In this document: positions 7,947-16,637 of the stretch, piece by piece
How the letters are laid out: each line of letters starts with the position of its first letter
Numbering within the stretch: the first letter of the stretch is position 1
Source: an uncultured Bacteroidia bacterium
Lineage (GTDB): Bacteria; Bacteroidota; Bacteroidia; Bacteroidales; UBA932
Length of the DNA: 64,000 nt
Reading direction: 5' to 3'
Assembly: GCA_902768985.1 (NCBI GenBank)
Contig: CACXNA010000005.1
Span: 62,001 to 126,000 of the forward strand
Made by a program: the position numbers and the translations under genes
The notes under the pieces: generated by a model
The model's database searches: none
The model's input: the letters and a program-made list of their open reading frames with translations, nothing else
What the model was told of the DNA's origin: nothing

Positions 7947-10900
7947 ATGAAAAGGATTAGACGATATTTGACGCTCCTTGCGGCGTGCAGCTGCCTGCTT
8001 TTGCCGGGCAGTTGCACGCCGGAAGGGCTGAATACCTTTTTCCCCGCGGACCAGGGCGCGGCGGACGGGCAGGAACGCTGGGTGGACCTGCCCCTGACGC
8101 TCGCGCCGGCGGACGACGGGGAGCCCGGGACGAAGGCGTCCCTGCTCAGGGACGTGGAGGCCCGCGGAAGCGGGGCTCTCGTGCTGGTGTTCCGGAGCGA
8201 CACGCGCCAGCTGGCGACCTCCCGCTTTTTCCGGCAGGACGAGCTGGACAACCAGACGCTTGCTCCCCTCAGCCTGCGCGTGCCGCTGGCGATGTGCGAT
8301 TTCTACATCCTGGGCAACCTGAATGCCATGCGCAAGTCGGACGGCGTCCCGGTGAACCTGCAGGACGCGCTGGGCGCCTCTTTCCCCATGGAGGAAACGT
8401 CCCTGGAGGCGTTGGCCTACCGGCTCGACGGGGGCGACCTGGTGACCGGCTACCGCCGGGAAACGTTCACGGACGTGGCTGCCTGCGGCATCCCGTACGC
8501 GCTGATCCGGAAAAATATCAACACGGCGAGCCTCGCGGGGGCCGGACAAGGCATTCCCGATGCGGACCGGTGCTGCCGGCTGTTCAGCAAAGTGACCGTC
8601 AGCATCGACCACGGCGCCTTCGACGGCGGCGGGGCGAACCCGGATTTTTTTGTCAATTCGCACCTGTATCTGCGCCAGGCGAACGGGCGGCTCCAGCCGT
8701 TCTCGAACGCGTCCCAGAAGGCCGCCGAAGCGGCCGACGTGCTGACGCAGAGCGATTACGATCCGGACATGTCTTCCACCAACGCTTCGGTGACGACCTT
8801 TAGTTTCTATGTGCCGGAGAACATGCAGGGAACCCTGCTGTCGGGGAATACGGACAGCCGCCTGAAGACCCGGGACGAGTTGATTGCCAGGAATTTGGGC
8901 GGCGTGGAGCCGTATCTGACCTACGTAGAGTTCTGCGGCCATCTGAACCCCGCGGCCGGTGGCTATGGGGGCGATGTGACCTACCGCTTCTATCTGGGGC
9001 GGGACAATTGTTCGAACTTCGACCTGGAGCGTGGGCGCGAGTACAAGGTGTCCCTGTCCTTCCGGGTGGGCAGCATCTTCGACCCGGACTGGCGCGTGAC
9101 GCCGGACCTGACGGATTCGCGCCGGTTTGCGCTGACGGCGGACGCGGCCTTCCTAACGGACATCGGTACGGTGAACGACAGCCGCCTGGTGGCGGTACGC
9201 AAGTCGCGTCCCGGGGCGTTTTATCTTTATATGAATCCGCTCGGGGCGCTGGGGAGCACGAACCTGCTTCTGGGCAAGGACGCAAGCGTATCAACGGATT
9301 TCACGCCCGCCAGCCTGTCGGACTGCTCCTGGTATGGGGCCTTCCTGCAGGCGGGTACGGCGGACGCCAACTGGCTGGCCGACCACGGCATCAGCGCGAG
9401 CTGGGAGAAGGCCTCCGGGCGGCTCTCCTTCGCCGTGACGGATGCGGCGAAGTTTGAGGCCCGCAAGGCGGATCCCGCCCGGACCTTCACCCTGCGCCTG
9501 CTTCCGGGCGGCACGGTGACGGCGGATTTCCGCTTGGCGCTCTACGACGACCTGACGGTGTCGGTTGCCGACGGGAAGTCCCTGACGGACGAATTCTACC
9601 TCGGGCAGAAGCGGACCGTGACGGTGTCCGGCTTTGCCGGGAGCACCGTCAAGTACGCCGCGGTCCAGCCGGACTGCGGCGGGAAGAGCGGGAACCGGAT
9701 GTGGAAGACCAGCGCCAGCGATGCGGCTCCGTTCCCGGGCTGTGCCCGGACCGCCGCCGGTACCCCGCTGCTGGACGTGCAGGATGCGGCTTATGCCGCG
9801 CAGTCCTACCTGGGTTCGCTGGATGTGTACGCCTTCTACCCGAACCGCTTCCAGCCGTCGCACGGCTGGGACTCCCGCACCGGCCAGATTGTCTTCTTCT
9901 CGGAAGACTGGCTGAATGACTCCGTCGAGGTCCCCGTCAGGATTTCCGAACCTTATCTGAAGACAGCCGTTTCGACGGACAATCTGGTGCTTCCTATCGA
10001 CGGGACGCCTAGAACGGTTACGAAGTTCGGGTATATGGATTTCGGCGGGAACAACTACCTGGATCTGGCTTCCTTTGACGATACGCTGTATGAGAATTAC
10101 CTTGCGTTTACGGCCGCTCCCACCGGCGGATGCGGGGAATGCATCGGGGTGAATTATGTCACGTCCAACGTGTACTGCCGGAAAACGACGTATAGCGGCG
10201 GGGGAGATTTGCTGACGCTGAATTACAACAACCGTGGCGTCACGACCATGACCGCGGCGGCAGCCCCGACTTTGTATGTCAATGCGAACAGCAGGACGGG
10301 CTTGTATTCCGGCCACGTCTTTCAGCAGCGGTGCCAGTTCTCGAAACCTTTGCTGGGGATGATTTCTACGCAGAGCGGTAGCGGATTTGTGCAACCTGGA
10401 ACTGATTCCGTGTTGAATATCTGGGGCTATTTCTCCTCCGGCTATACGCATGGAAAGAATCTGGATGTGTTGAACGAGGACAGTAAGATCCATCTTTATA
10501 TTCAATACAACTTCGTGGGCTCTGACCTGTCGACAACGCAGCTGGCCTGGGAAGGGGCGAAAACCACGTATACATCGTCGCACCATGAGACGTTCGGGCC
10601 CGTTTGGGATGTGGAGACGGTCCAGGAGGATACCGGCAAGGGCGGGGTGATGAGCTGGACGTATGACGAGGCGCACCAGGCGAAAAAGGACAGTTACAAC
10701 GAGCCGGTGCCCGGCGGACTGCTGATTCCTTACGGACCGCAGACCGTCCGTTTTGAGTATAGCAACCGATGGGAGACAGGGCGGACGATGTATGAGTCCA
10801 TGGAATTCAAGCTGCATTATGATGTCGAGTGGGTCCTGTTTATCGGAGCCACCGTATACTATGCCGCCGAGTTGCACCTGGTCACTCCGAAGCACGCCAA

Positions 10901-11375
10901 GTATCTCAAGGCGATGGCCGCGCAGGTCAACCAGGCGGGGCGTACGTTCATGACGCAGTTCGGCGGGGGAAACTATTGGACAAGCCAGTTTAATATCAGC
11001 ATGGCTTACGGCAAGGCGAATATGGGCTATTCAAGTGCGGAGTACAATGTTGTTTATTCTCCGTCTCCAGGCCATTTCCCCCTGCGTAACTTCCTGACGT
11101 CGTATGTTACGGCAGGAACCCCGTTATGGACACAGGGCATCCTTAACAAGGTCCTGGCCGGACAGTCGGAGCCGGTGGATTATACCTTGTTCCCGCGATA
11201 CCTGATCGTTTCCAATCTACCGGAGGTAAACACCCAAGGCGTTCCGATTTATTATGCTTCCGACGCCCAGTTTGGGACTTTGCTCGGCTATTGGAAGGGG
11301 CCTTCCGGCGCTGCGATCAGGCAATACCTGCAAGGTGTCCGCGTGCAGGTCGACGAGAATTTCACTTCTTATTAA
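7947..11375 (+). CDS. Very large tip-like fimbrial lipoprotein (DUF4906-like)
   Basis: A 1142-residue lipoprotein (signal ending PGSC-T, Cys23) at the distal end of the fimbrial operon. This is the usual place for the long minor or tip subunits (Mfa5-like, DUF4906-type) of Bacteroidales fimbriae. The N-terminal part has fimbrillin-like features (GALVLVFRSDTRQ, ARGREYKVSLSF-like RGREYKVSLSFRVG). The remainder is beta-rich with no motif I can name. The first two-thirds are very G+C-rich (about 72 % in 9481-9540), while the last third falls to roughly 40-52 % in most lines counted, suggesting a replaced C-terminal segment. It is a probable adhesin; the ligand is unknown. A strong terminator follows. 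Confidence 0.75.
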   Translation: MKRIRRYLTLLAACSCLLLPGSCTPEGLNTFFPADQGAADGQERWVDLPLTLAPADDGEPGTKASLLRDVEARGSGALVLVFRSDTRQLATSRFFRQDELDNQTLAPLSLRVPLAMCDFYILGNLNAMRKSDGVPVNLQDALGASFPMEETSLEALAYRLDGGDLVTGYRRETFTDVAACGIPYALIRKNINTASLAGAGQGIPDADRCCRLFSKVTVSIDHGAFDGGGANPDFFVNSHLYLRQANGRLQPFSNASQKAAEAADVLTQSDYDPDMSSTNASVTTFSFYVPENMQGTLLSGNTDSRLKTRDELIARNLGGVEPYLTYVEFCGHLNPAAGGYGGDVTYRFYLGRDNCSNFDLERGREYKVSLSFRVGSIFDPDWRVTPDLTDSRRFALTADAAFLTDIGTVNDSRLVAVRKSRPGAFYLYMNPLGALGSTNLLLGKDASVSTDFTPASLSDCSWYGAFLQAGTADANWLADHGISASWEKASGRLSFAVTDAAKFEARKADPARTFTLRLLPGGTVTADFRLALYDDLTVSVADGKSLTDEFYLGQKRTVTVSGFAGSTVKYAAVQPDCGGKSGNRMWKTSASDAAPFPGCARTAAGTPLLDVQDAAYAAQSYLGSLDVYAFYPNRFQPSHGWDSRTGQIVFFSEDWLNDSVEVPVRISEPYLKTAVSTDNLVLPIDGTPRTVTKFGYMDFGGNNYLDLASFDDTLYENYLAFTAAPTGGCGECIGVNYVTSNVYCRKTTYSGGGDLLTLNYNNRGVTTMTAAAAPTLYVNANSRTGLYSGHVFQQRCQFSKPLLGMISTQSGSGFVQPGTDSVLNIWGYFSSGYTHGKNLDVLNEDSKIHLYIQYNFVGSDLSTTQLAWEGAKTTYTSSHHETFGPVWDVETVQEDTGKGGVMSWTYDEAHQAKKDSYNEPVPGGLLIPYGPQTVRFEYSNRWETGRTMYESMEFKLHYDVEWVLFIGATVYYAAELHLVTPKHAKYLKAMAAQVNQAGRTFMTQFGGGNYWTSQFNISMAYGKANMGYSSAEYNVVYSPSPGHFPLRNFLTSYVTAGTPLWTQGILNKVLAGQSEPVDYTLFPRYLIVSNLPEVNTQGVPIYYASDAQFGTLLGYWKGPSGAAIRQYLQGVRVQVDENFTSY

Positions 11376-11380
11376 TCCTG

Positions 11381-11420
11381 AAGAGAGGGACGTCCCCTGC
11401 GGGGCGTCCCTCTCTTTTTT
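11381..11420 (+). terminator. Intrinsic terminator of fimbrial operon
   Basis: AGAGAGGGACG pairs with CGTCCCTCTCT, extended by CCCC/GGGG with one bulged T, then a run of six T. It starts six bases after the tip gene stop. The stem also lies at the end of the convergent minus-strand lipoprotein gene. Confidence 0.92.
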
Positions 11421-11424
11421 GACT

Positions 11425-12483
11425 TTATTTGGTGATGACGATGTGGTCCCTGTTTCGGGACATTTGATCGGTTTTGTGGTTGTGGATCAGCCATTCGAAG
11501 TAGATCTGTCCGCAATAACCGTTCTTGAAGGCGTTTTTCATGCGGGTGGTGTAGACTTTCGTGTGCCGTTCCCGCAAGTCGTTGAGGTTGACTTTGATGG
11601 GATCGTCGCCCTCAAAGGCATGGGATGGAAGCGTGTGGGTCCTCAGCCAGCGGAATCCGGGCCAGAGGCCTATCAGGTCCTGGTAGGTATAGGATAGATA
11701 CCAGGGCTTGGCGTTGTCAATCACGCCTTCTTCGTTTGTCAGGGGCTGCCCGTTGCCGTTTTCGTCCGTGCGGAAAAGGGCGGCGGTGAGAAGCGCATAG
11801 GCGACTTCGCCGTCCTGCAAGGTGGCGTTGAGGGGGACGGGGACGAGTTCGAAAGTGGGAAGCTCTTCCCAGCTCGCCCCGGCGGGGAAGGGCTTGAGCA
11901 GGTGGAATTCTTCTTTTTGGCCGCAGGCCGTATGGATCATCTGGTGGAGTTCGCCGTCGACGCGGAACTTGATGGTCTCGATGGGGATGTAGGCCTTGGA
12001 GGTCGCCTGGAAGGAGATTTCCTTGCGGGAGGCGCCGTCGCCGTTCCAGAAGGTGATGGTGGATTCGCCTTCGGCCACCCATTCCAGGTGGTAGCGGGTG
12101 TGGTCGGCGCCGTCCTGGACGATGTTGATGCAGCGGGAGGACGAGGCGGCGTTGACGCCTTCGAAGCCGGCCGCGTCGGAGTAAAAGCGGAACTCCAGCT
12201 GGTTGCGGCCGTCGGGGAGGATGTTCGGTACCATGGGGTCGAGCTTCCAGTAGCCGAAGTAGAAGGCGTCCTGCTTCCAGATCCCCTCGAAGGTGTAGAG
12301 GGAATCCGGCTCGTAGCCCTGCTCCCGGTCGAGCAGTGTCACGGAGAACTCCGCACCTTTTAGGCTCACTTCCAATGGGTTGGATGTGTTGCGGGCGAGG
12401 GGGTTGTTGGGGTCGCAGGATAGGATGCTGGCTGCGCAAAGGATGCCGGCAGCCGCGGCGGCAAGGGTTGAAATGTTTTTCAT
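11425..12483 (-). CDS. Lipoprotein of unknown function
   Basis: A 352-residue lipoprotein with a signal ending ASILSC-D (Cys23). The mature part is beta-rich with conserved-looking aromatic blocks (GIWKQDAFYFGYWKL, YLSYTYQDLIGLWPG, YFEWLIHNHK) and no domain I recognise. It is probably surface- or periplasm-exposed on the outer membrane. It is convergent with the fimbrial operon and divergent from tcdA, so it is transcribed alone. A -7 box TAACTTTG on the minus strand lies 23 bases before the ATG. No function is proposed. Confidence 0.75.
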   Translation of the reverse strand: MKNISTLAAAAAGILCAASILSCDPNNPLARNTSNPLEVSLKGAEFSVTLLDREQGYEPDSLYTFEGIWKQDAFYFGYWKLDPMVPNILPDGRNQLEFRFYSDAAGFEGVNAASSSRCINIVQDGADHTRYHLEWVAEGESTITFWNGDGASRKEISFQATSKAYIPIETIKFRVDGELHQMIHTACGQKEEFHLLKPFPAGASWEELPTFELVPVPLNATLQDGEVAYALLTAALFRTDENGNGQPLTNEEGVIDNAKPWYLSYTYQDLIGLWPGFRWLRTHTLPSHAFEGDDPIKVNLNDLRERHTKVYTTRMKNAFKNGYCGQIYFEWLIHNHKTDQMSRNRDHIVITK

Positions 12484-12506
12484 TTTTTTGCGTTTTGGTC
12501 AATACT

Positions 12507-12514
12507 CAAAGTTA
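12507..12514 (-). promoter_or_regulatory. -7 box for minus-strand lipoprotein gene
   Basis: TAACTTTG on the minus strand matches the Bacteroidota -7 consensus TAnnTTTG. It mirrors the tcdA box 22 bases away on the other strand, forming a compact divergent promoter. Confidence 0.6.
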
Positions 12515-12535
12515 GCTATTTTTCTCGAAATAAAC

Positions 12536-12543
12536 TAACTTTG
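12536..12543 (+). promoter_or_regulatory. -7 box for tcdA
   Basis: TAACTTTG, 8 nt before the tcdA ATG. The transcript would start at or next to the start codon. Confidence 0.65.
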
Positions 12544-12551
12544 TCCTCCGT

Positions 12552-13298
12552 ATGAGCCGCGAAAAAGCATATCTGGAGCGTGTGGGCCTGCTGGTGGGCG
12601 AGGATGTCCTCGCACGCCTCGGCGAGGTGCGCGTGCTGCTGTTCGGCGCCGGAGGCGTCGGGAGCTGGTGCGCCGAGGGGCTGGTCCGCTCGGGCGTGCG
12701 GCATCTCACGCTCGTGGACGCGGACGTGATCAGCGAGAGCAACGTGGGCCGCCAGCTGATGGCGACGCCGCGCACGGTCGGCCAGGTGAAGGTCGAGGCG
12801 CTGCGCGACCGTCTGCTGGAGGTCGCCCCGGATGCCGAGATCACGGTGTATCAGAAGATCTTCTCCGCCGAGACGGCCGATGAATTCGCGATGGCGGGGT
12901 ACGACTACATCCTCGACGCCATCGATTCGCTCAAGGACAAGGGCGAGCTCATCCTGCGTGCGACGCGCACGCCGGCGAAGTTCTTCTGCTCGATGGGCGC
13001 GGCCTGCAAGGTGGATCCGACGCAGGTGAAGGTGGGGGAGTTCTGGAATGTCCGGGGCTGCCCGCTGGGCGCGGCCCTGCGCAAGAAATTCAAGCAGAAC
13101 CATACCTGGCCGGGACGCAAGTTCCGCTGTGTGTACGATGAGGAGGTGCTGCCCAACCGGGGCGGCGAGGGTAAGGCGGAGACCGACCTGTTCAACAAGG
13201 CGCAGATCAACGGCGCGCTGGTGCACATCACCGCGATGTTCGGGATGACGCTGGCCGGCCTTGTGATCGAAGACGTTTACCATCAAATCGTTGGGTGA
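12552..13298 (+). CDS. tcdA: tRNA threonylcarbamoyladenosine dehydratase
   Basis: A 248-residue E1-like ThiF/MoeB/HesA family protein. The nucleotide-binding loop FGAGGVGSWCAEGLVRSG is followed by LVDADVISESNVGRQ, with the conserved Arg and Asn of adenylating E1 enzymes, and DAIDSLKDKGELI. The C-terminal part (CPLGAALRKKFK, VYDEE) is the TcdA-specific region. TcdA uses ATP to cyclise t6A to ct6A at position 37 of ANN-decoding tRNAs in the cytoplasm. The length matches the family (about 240-270). The TGA overlaps the ATG of the following ABC ATPase by one base, suggesting coexpression. Confidence 0.92.
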   Translation: MSREKAYLERVGLLVGEDVLARLGEVRVLLFGAGGVGSWCAEGLVRSGVRHLTLVDADVISESNVGRQLMATPRTVGQVKVEALRDRLLEVAPDAEITVYQKIFSAETADEFAMAGYDYILDAIDSLKDKGELILRATRTPAKFFCSMGAACKVDPTQVKVGEFWNVRGCPLGAALRKKFKQNHTWPGRKFRCVYDEEVLPNRGGEGKAETDLFNKAQINGALVHITAMFGMTLAGLVIEDVYHQIVG

Positions 13299-14458
13299 TG
13301 GAAGTGCTGGACGTCCGGAAAGGGGAGCACGTGGCCCTGGTGGGGCCGAATGCCTCCGGCAAGAGCCGCCTCGCGTCCGCATTTGCCGGCCGCGCCGGCG
13401 CGAAATTCATCACCTTCCGGGACTCCTACGGGAGCTACGGCGACCGCAATTTCTTCATGCAGCAGCGCTGGAACCTCTTCACCCTGGAGAACGACGCGCC
13501 GTCGGTGGGCGACCGACCGCTGGTGACTCTTTCTTCTGGCGAACTGCGCAAATACCAGCTCCGTCGCGCCCTGGAGAGCGGAACGAAAGTGCTCGTGATC
13601 GACAATCCCTATATCGGACTCGATCCGCAGGCGCGGAAGGACCTGACCCGCCAGTTGACCGAGCTGTCCGCCACGACGACGCTGGTGCTTGTGTTGTCCC
13701 GCGTGGCGGAGATCCCGCCGTTCATCACGCACGTCGTACCCGTCGCGGACGGGCAGATGGGGGAGAAAGTGCCCCTGGAGGCCTACCTGGACGCTGTCCT
13801 GCCGCCGGCCGTCATCCGCATGCGCGGCGTGACCATCTCCTATGGCGAACGGATGATCCTGGACGCGCTGGACTGGACGGTCCGCGAGGGCGAGCACTGG
13901 GCGCTGACCGGCGCCAACGGCAGCGGCAAGAGCACGCTGCTGAGCCTGATCTGCGCCGACAATCCCCGGGCCTATGCCTGTGATATAGAGCTCTTCGGCC
14001 GGCCGCGGGGGAGCGGGGAGACCATCTGGGACATCAAGCGCAACATCGGCTACGTGAGCCCCGAGCTGCACCGGGCCTTCCAGGTGGACGCCCCGGCGCT
14101 GGACATCGTGGCCAGCGGCCTCTTCGACACCGAGGGCCTGTTCCGGCATCCTTCAGGCGAGCAGTATGCCTGCGCCCGCCGCTGGATGGCGGAGTTCGGC
14201 ATCGAAGATCTGGCAGAGACGCCCTTCCTGCGGCTCTCCAGCGGGCAGCAGCGCCTTTGTCTGGTGGCACGCGCCTTTGTCAAGGATCCGCGGCTCTACG
14301 TGCTCGACGAGCCGCTCCACGGCCTCGACGAGCCCCAGCGCCGCCGCGTCAAGGCCCTGCTGGACCGCTTCTGCGGCGCCCCCGGCAAGACCCTCCTGAT
14401 GGTCACCCACTATCCCGAAGAATACCCCGCCTGCATCGACCACAGCCTGACGCTGTAA
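13298..14458 (+). CDS. Tandem ABC ATPase, ModF-like
   Basis: A 386-residue protein with two ABC nucleotide-binding domains. Domain 1 has Walker A GPNASGKS near residue 16, signature LSSGELRK and Walker B VLVIDNPYIGLD. Domain 2 has GANGSGKS, LSSGQQR and LYVLDEPLHGLD. There are no membrane segments. The arrangement resembles E. coli ModF and related soluble tandem ABC proteins, whose physiological role is not settled. It is shorter than ModF (~490 residues): domain 1 begins almost directly at its Walker A strand. Walker B of domain 1 carries Asn-Pro in place of the usual Glu-Pro, so that site may be catalytically weak. Start ATG 13298 overlaps the tcdA stop. Confidence 0.8.
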   Translation: MEVLDVRKGEHVALVGPNASGKSRLASAFAGRAGAKFITFRDSYGSYGDRNFFMQQRWNLFTLENDAPSVGDRPLVTLSSGELRKYQLRRALESGTKVLVIDNPYIGLDPQARKDLTRQLTELSATTTLVLVLSRVAEIPPFITHVVPVADGQMGEKVPLEAYLDAVLPPAVIRMRGVTISYGERMILDALDWTVREGEHWALTGANGSGKSTLLSLICADNPRAYACDIELFGRPRGSGETIWDIKRNIGYVSPELHRAFQVDAPALDIVASGLFDTEGLFRHPSGEQYACARRWMAEFGIEDLAETPFLRLSSGQQRLCLVARAFVKDPRLYVLDEPLHGLDEPQRRRVKALLDRFCGAPGKTLLMVTHYPEEYPACIDHSLTL

Positions 14459-14490
14459 ATGGGGGAGCTACTGTCCTATGAATACTTAAG

Positions 14491-14528
14491 TGCGAGTAGC
14501 CTGTCCTAAAATAGGCAGGCTACTCGCA
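14491..14528. repeat. Palindromic repeat, TGCGAGTAGCCTG family, copy 1
   Basis: TGCGAGTAGCCTG at 14491-14503 pairs perfectly with CAGGCTACTCGCA at 14516-14528, and the stem extends inward through CCTA/TAGG with one bulge. It sits 33 bp after the tandem ABC gene and immediately downstream of the RAYT-like fragment. Two more copies lie at 17245-17334. Confidence 0.85.
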
Positions 14529-14542
14529 GTGGATCAGAAAAC

Positions 14543-14833
14543 TCAATGACTGTCCAATAGATTTGCGGCTTCAGCATATGAGATTCCGCAGACGCGGGCA
14601 ATTTGCGTAACGTCTGCGCTGAATCTGAATCGAATCTGCCGGGCAAGTTCCGACTGTTCCTTCTCATTCAATTCATCAAAAGAGGTTTTTTGAAACAGGC
14701 TTCGGTACAAATCCGGAAGGACAGCCAGGATGGCCTGATCCCGGATGGCAGGGCAGTTGTTTGCCGCAGTCTCGATTCGCTTCTTTGCTTTGGATGATTT
14801 GTGCTTTAGCGGAAAAAAAGTATATTTGTTCTG
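14543..14833 (-). pseudogene. Truncated RAYT/IS200-like transposase C-terminal fragment (tentative)
   Basis: The minus strand has a 96-codon open frame without any ATG, ending at TGA 14543. Its C-terminal part (FDELNEKEQSELARQI, then QIARVCGISYAEAANLL) has the helix-turn-helix look of the C-terminal region found in REP-associated tyrosine transposases of Bacteroidota. The HUH catalytic region is absent, so any such gene is 5'-deleted. The assignment rests on my recall of the family plus the adjacent palindrome that such enzymes act on; it could instead be an unrelated remnant. The upstream end overlaps the promoter of the TSCPD gene. The rest of the 14459-14835 gap holds the palindrome and that promoter. 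Confidence 0.4.
14821..14828 (+). promoter_or_regulatory. -7 box for TSCPD gene
   Basis: TATATTTG, 7 nt before the ATG at 14836; fits TAnnTTTG and implies a leaderless or near-leaderless message. Confidence 0.6.
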
Positions 14834-14835
14834 TT

Positions 14836-15123
14836 ATGTTTGACGTTACCCTGATTTCCGACACCATGGAGGGCGGTATCCGCAAGGCCGCCTTCCTGAC
14901 CTGCGACGCGGTCTGCTCGCAGCAAATCGATATTGAACTGGACGGCGAGACCGTCCGCAGCGTCCGCTACACCGGCGGCTGCCACGGCAACACGCAGGGC
15001 GTCGGTGCCCTGGCCGTTGGGATGAAGAAAGACGATGTCATTACCCGGCTGGCAGGCATCAATTGCAAGGGCCGCGGCACCAGCTGCCCGGACCAGCTCG
15101 CCCGGGCGTTGAAAATGCTCTAA
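14836..15123 (+). CDS. TSCPD-domain protein (TIGR03905-like)
   Basis: A 95-residue single-domain protein. GGCHGNTQGVGALAVGM and the terminal GTSCPDQLARALK, with the namesake T-S-C-P-D, identify the small TSCPD family. The same fold is appended to B12-dependent ribonucleotide reductases, but the stand-alone proteins have no established function. Conserved Cys residues (GGCHG, NCKG, TSC) suggest metal or redox chemistry. Start ATG 14836 was chosen because the promoter -7 box sits 7 nt upstream and homology begins there. It is first gene of an apparent operon with YhfC-like, AlkD-like and glycosylase genes. Confidence 0.85.
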   Translation: MFDVTLISDTMEGGIRKAAFLTCDAVCSQQIDIELDGETVRSVRYTGGCHGNTQGVGALAVGMKKDDVITRLAGINCKGRGTSCPDQLARALKML

Positions 15124-15126
15124 CCC

Positions 15127-15906
15127 ATGGTCCCGGTCAGTTCTCTCGCCATGATGGCCGTCTGTGCCCTGGCGGGCATCGCCGCGCCCGTCGCGCTGGC
15201 CTGGTGGCTGGTCAAAAAGCATCACGCCAGGCTCGGCACCATCCTGGTCGGCGCCGGCGTGTTCTTCGTCTTCGCGCTGCTCCTGGAGCCCATTCTGCAC
15301 CAGGCGGTGTTAAAGGGGCCCTACGGCACAGCGATCACGGGAAACACCTGGTACTATGCGCTTTATGGCGGTCTCGCGGCAGGGCTGTTCGAGGAGACCG
15401 GCCGTTTCCTCGGCATGAAGTTCCTCCTGAAGAAGGAGCCAACCGGCGCCCTGCCGGCTGTCGCCTACGGCGCCGGCCACGGCGGCATGGAGATGCTGAT
15501 GATCTTCGGTATCACGATGATTTCCAATATCGTCGTTTCGCTGATGATCAACGCCGGGCAGGTCGATACCATCCTCTCCGCCGTCCCGGCCGAAACGCGG
15601 GAGCAGGTGGAGGCGCAGTTCGCGCAGCTGCAGGACCTGCATGCCGGCCAGCTTCTGCTGGGTCTGTGGGAGCGCATCTCCGCCCTCATCCTCCAGTTGG
15701 GCCTGTCCATAATCGTCTGGACGGCGGTCCGCAAGGGCGGCAAATGGCTTTGGCTCTTCCCCGCCGCCATCCTGCTGCATGCGCTGGTGGACGGCTGTGC
15801 TGTTGTGCTTTCCAAGTCCGTGATTGCCAGCGCTGTGGAGATCATTGTCTTTAGCATGGCTGTCGCCATTGGTGCGGCCGGCTACATGCTTGCCAGGAAG
15901 CTATGA
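15127..15906 (+). CDS. YhfC-family intramembrane metalloprotease
   Basis: A 259-residue integral membrane protein with about seven hydrophobic segments. Key motifs are GLFEETGRFLGMKF (E-E-x-x-R), YGAGHGGMEMLMIF (H-G-G-x-E) and LLHALVDG (H-x-x-x-D), the metal-binding and catalytic pattern of the YhfC family, distant relatives of the CPBP/Abi proteases. It starts 3 bp after the TSCPD gene and overlaps the AlkD-like gene by 4 bp, so it is part of the operon. The substrate is unknown. The extramembrane loop around the PAETREQVEAQFAQLQ region is typical of the family. Confidence 0.82.
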   Translation: MVPVSSLAMMAVCALAGIAAPVALAWWLVKKHHARLGTILVGAGVFFVFALLLEPILHQAVLKGPYGTAITGNTWYYALYGGLAAGLFEETGRFLGMKFLLKKEPTGALPAVAYGAGHGGMEMLMIFGITMISNIVVSLMINAGQVDTILSAVPAETREQVEAQFAQLQDLHAGQLLLGLWERISALILQLGLSIIVWTAVRKGGKWLWLFPAAILLHALVDGCAVVLSKSVIASAVEIIVFSMAVAIGAAGYMLARKL

Positions 15907-16637
15907 ATATCCTGCTCGAACAGATGATGGCGCACGCCGACCCCACGCAAGTGGCCGGCCTGGCGCGCTTCTTCAAGACCGGCCCCGGCCAGTACGGCGA
16001 GGGCGACAAGTTTCTGGGGATCAAGGTCCCCGTGACGCGCGCCGTCGTCAAGGAATGCTGGAAGCAGCTGGACTTCCCGGCGCTGGAGGCGTGCATCGAA
16101 AGCGAATTCCACGAAGTGCGGCTCGCGGCGCTGCTCGCGCTGGTAGAAATATACAAACACGCAAAAAGATTCCGGGCCAAGCCCGGAATGACTGGCATCT
16201 CCCAGCAGGCGTGCGTCGATTTCTACCTCGCCCACACCGGCCGCATCAACAACTGGGACCTGGTGGACCTGTCATGCTATCCGTTACTGGGCGAATGGCT
16301 GCTGGACAAGGACCGCTCCCTGCTCTATGAGCTCGCGCGCAGCGGCAAGTCGCTCTGGGAGCAGCGCATCGGCATGGTCAGCACCATGACCTTCATCCGC
16401 CACGGGCAGCTGGAGGACACCTTCGCCATCGCGGACATCCTCCTGCACCACCCGCACGACCTCATCCACAAGGCCGTCGGCTGGTTGCTCCGCGAAGCGG
16501 GAAAGAAGGACAAGGCCGCGCTGGTGGCCTACTTGCAGCCCCGCTATCAAGGGATGCCTCGCACGATGCTCCGCTACGCCATCGAGAAATTCCCGGAGGC
16601 CGAGCGGCAGCTTTACCTGTCCGGCCATGCCCACTGA
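15903..16637 (+). CDS. AlkD-like DNA glycosylase carrying an in-frame palindromic insert
   Basis: A 244-residue HEAT-like repeat protein of the DNA alkylation repair family: VAGLARFFKTGPGQYGEGD and FLGIKVPVTRAVVK at the N-terminus, INNWDLVDLSC mid-protein, then GWLLREAGKKD and LRYAIEKFPEAER. AlkD enzymes remove bulky or positively charged alkylated bases. Residues about 87-98 (KRFRAKPGMTGIS) are encoded by a copy of the CGTCATTC palindrome family found elsewhere in intergenic gaps; family members normally run from VEIYKHA-type helix directly into the next helix. The insert keeps the frame. The stop overlaps the next gene by 11 bp. Confidence 0.85.
   Translation: MNILLEQMMAHADPTQVAGLARFFKTGPGQYGEGDKFLGIKVPVTRAVVKECWKQLDFPALEACIESEFHEVRLAALLALVEIYKHAKRFRAKPGMTGISQQACVDFYLAHTGRINNWDLVDLSCYPLLGEWLLDKDRSLLYELARSGKSLWEQRIGMVSTMTFIRHGQLEDTFAIADILLHHPHDLIHKAVGWLLREAGKKDKAALVAYLQPRYQGMPRTMLRYAIEKFPEAERQLYLSGHAH
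16168..16193. repeat. CGTCATTC-family palindrome inside AlkD-like gene
   Basis: ATTCCGGG/CCCGGAAT hairpin with a CCAAG loop, flanked by AG and GAC. Read on the minus strand it is GTCATTCCGGGCTTGGCCC..., matching the copy at 30323-30350. It is inserted in frame. Confidence 0.75.
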
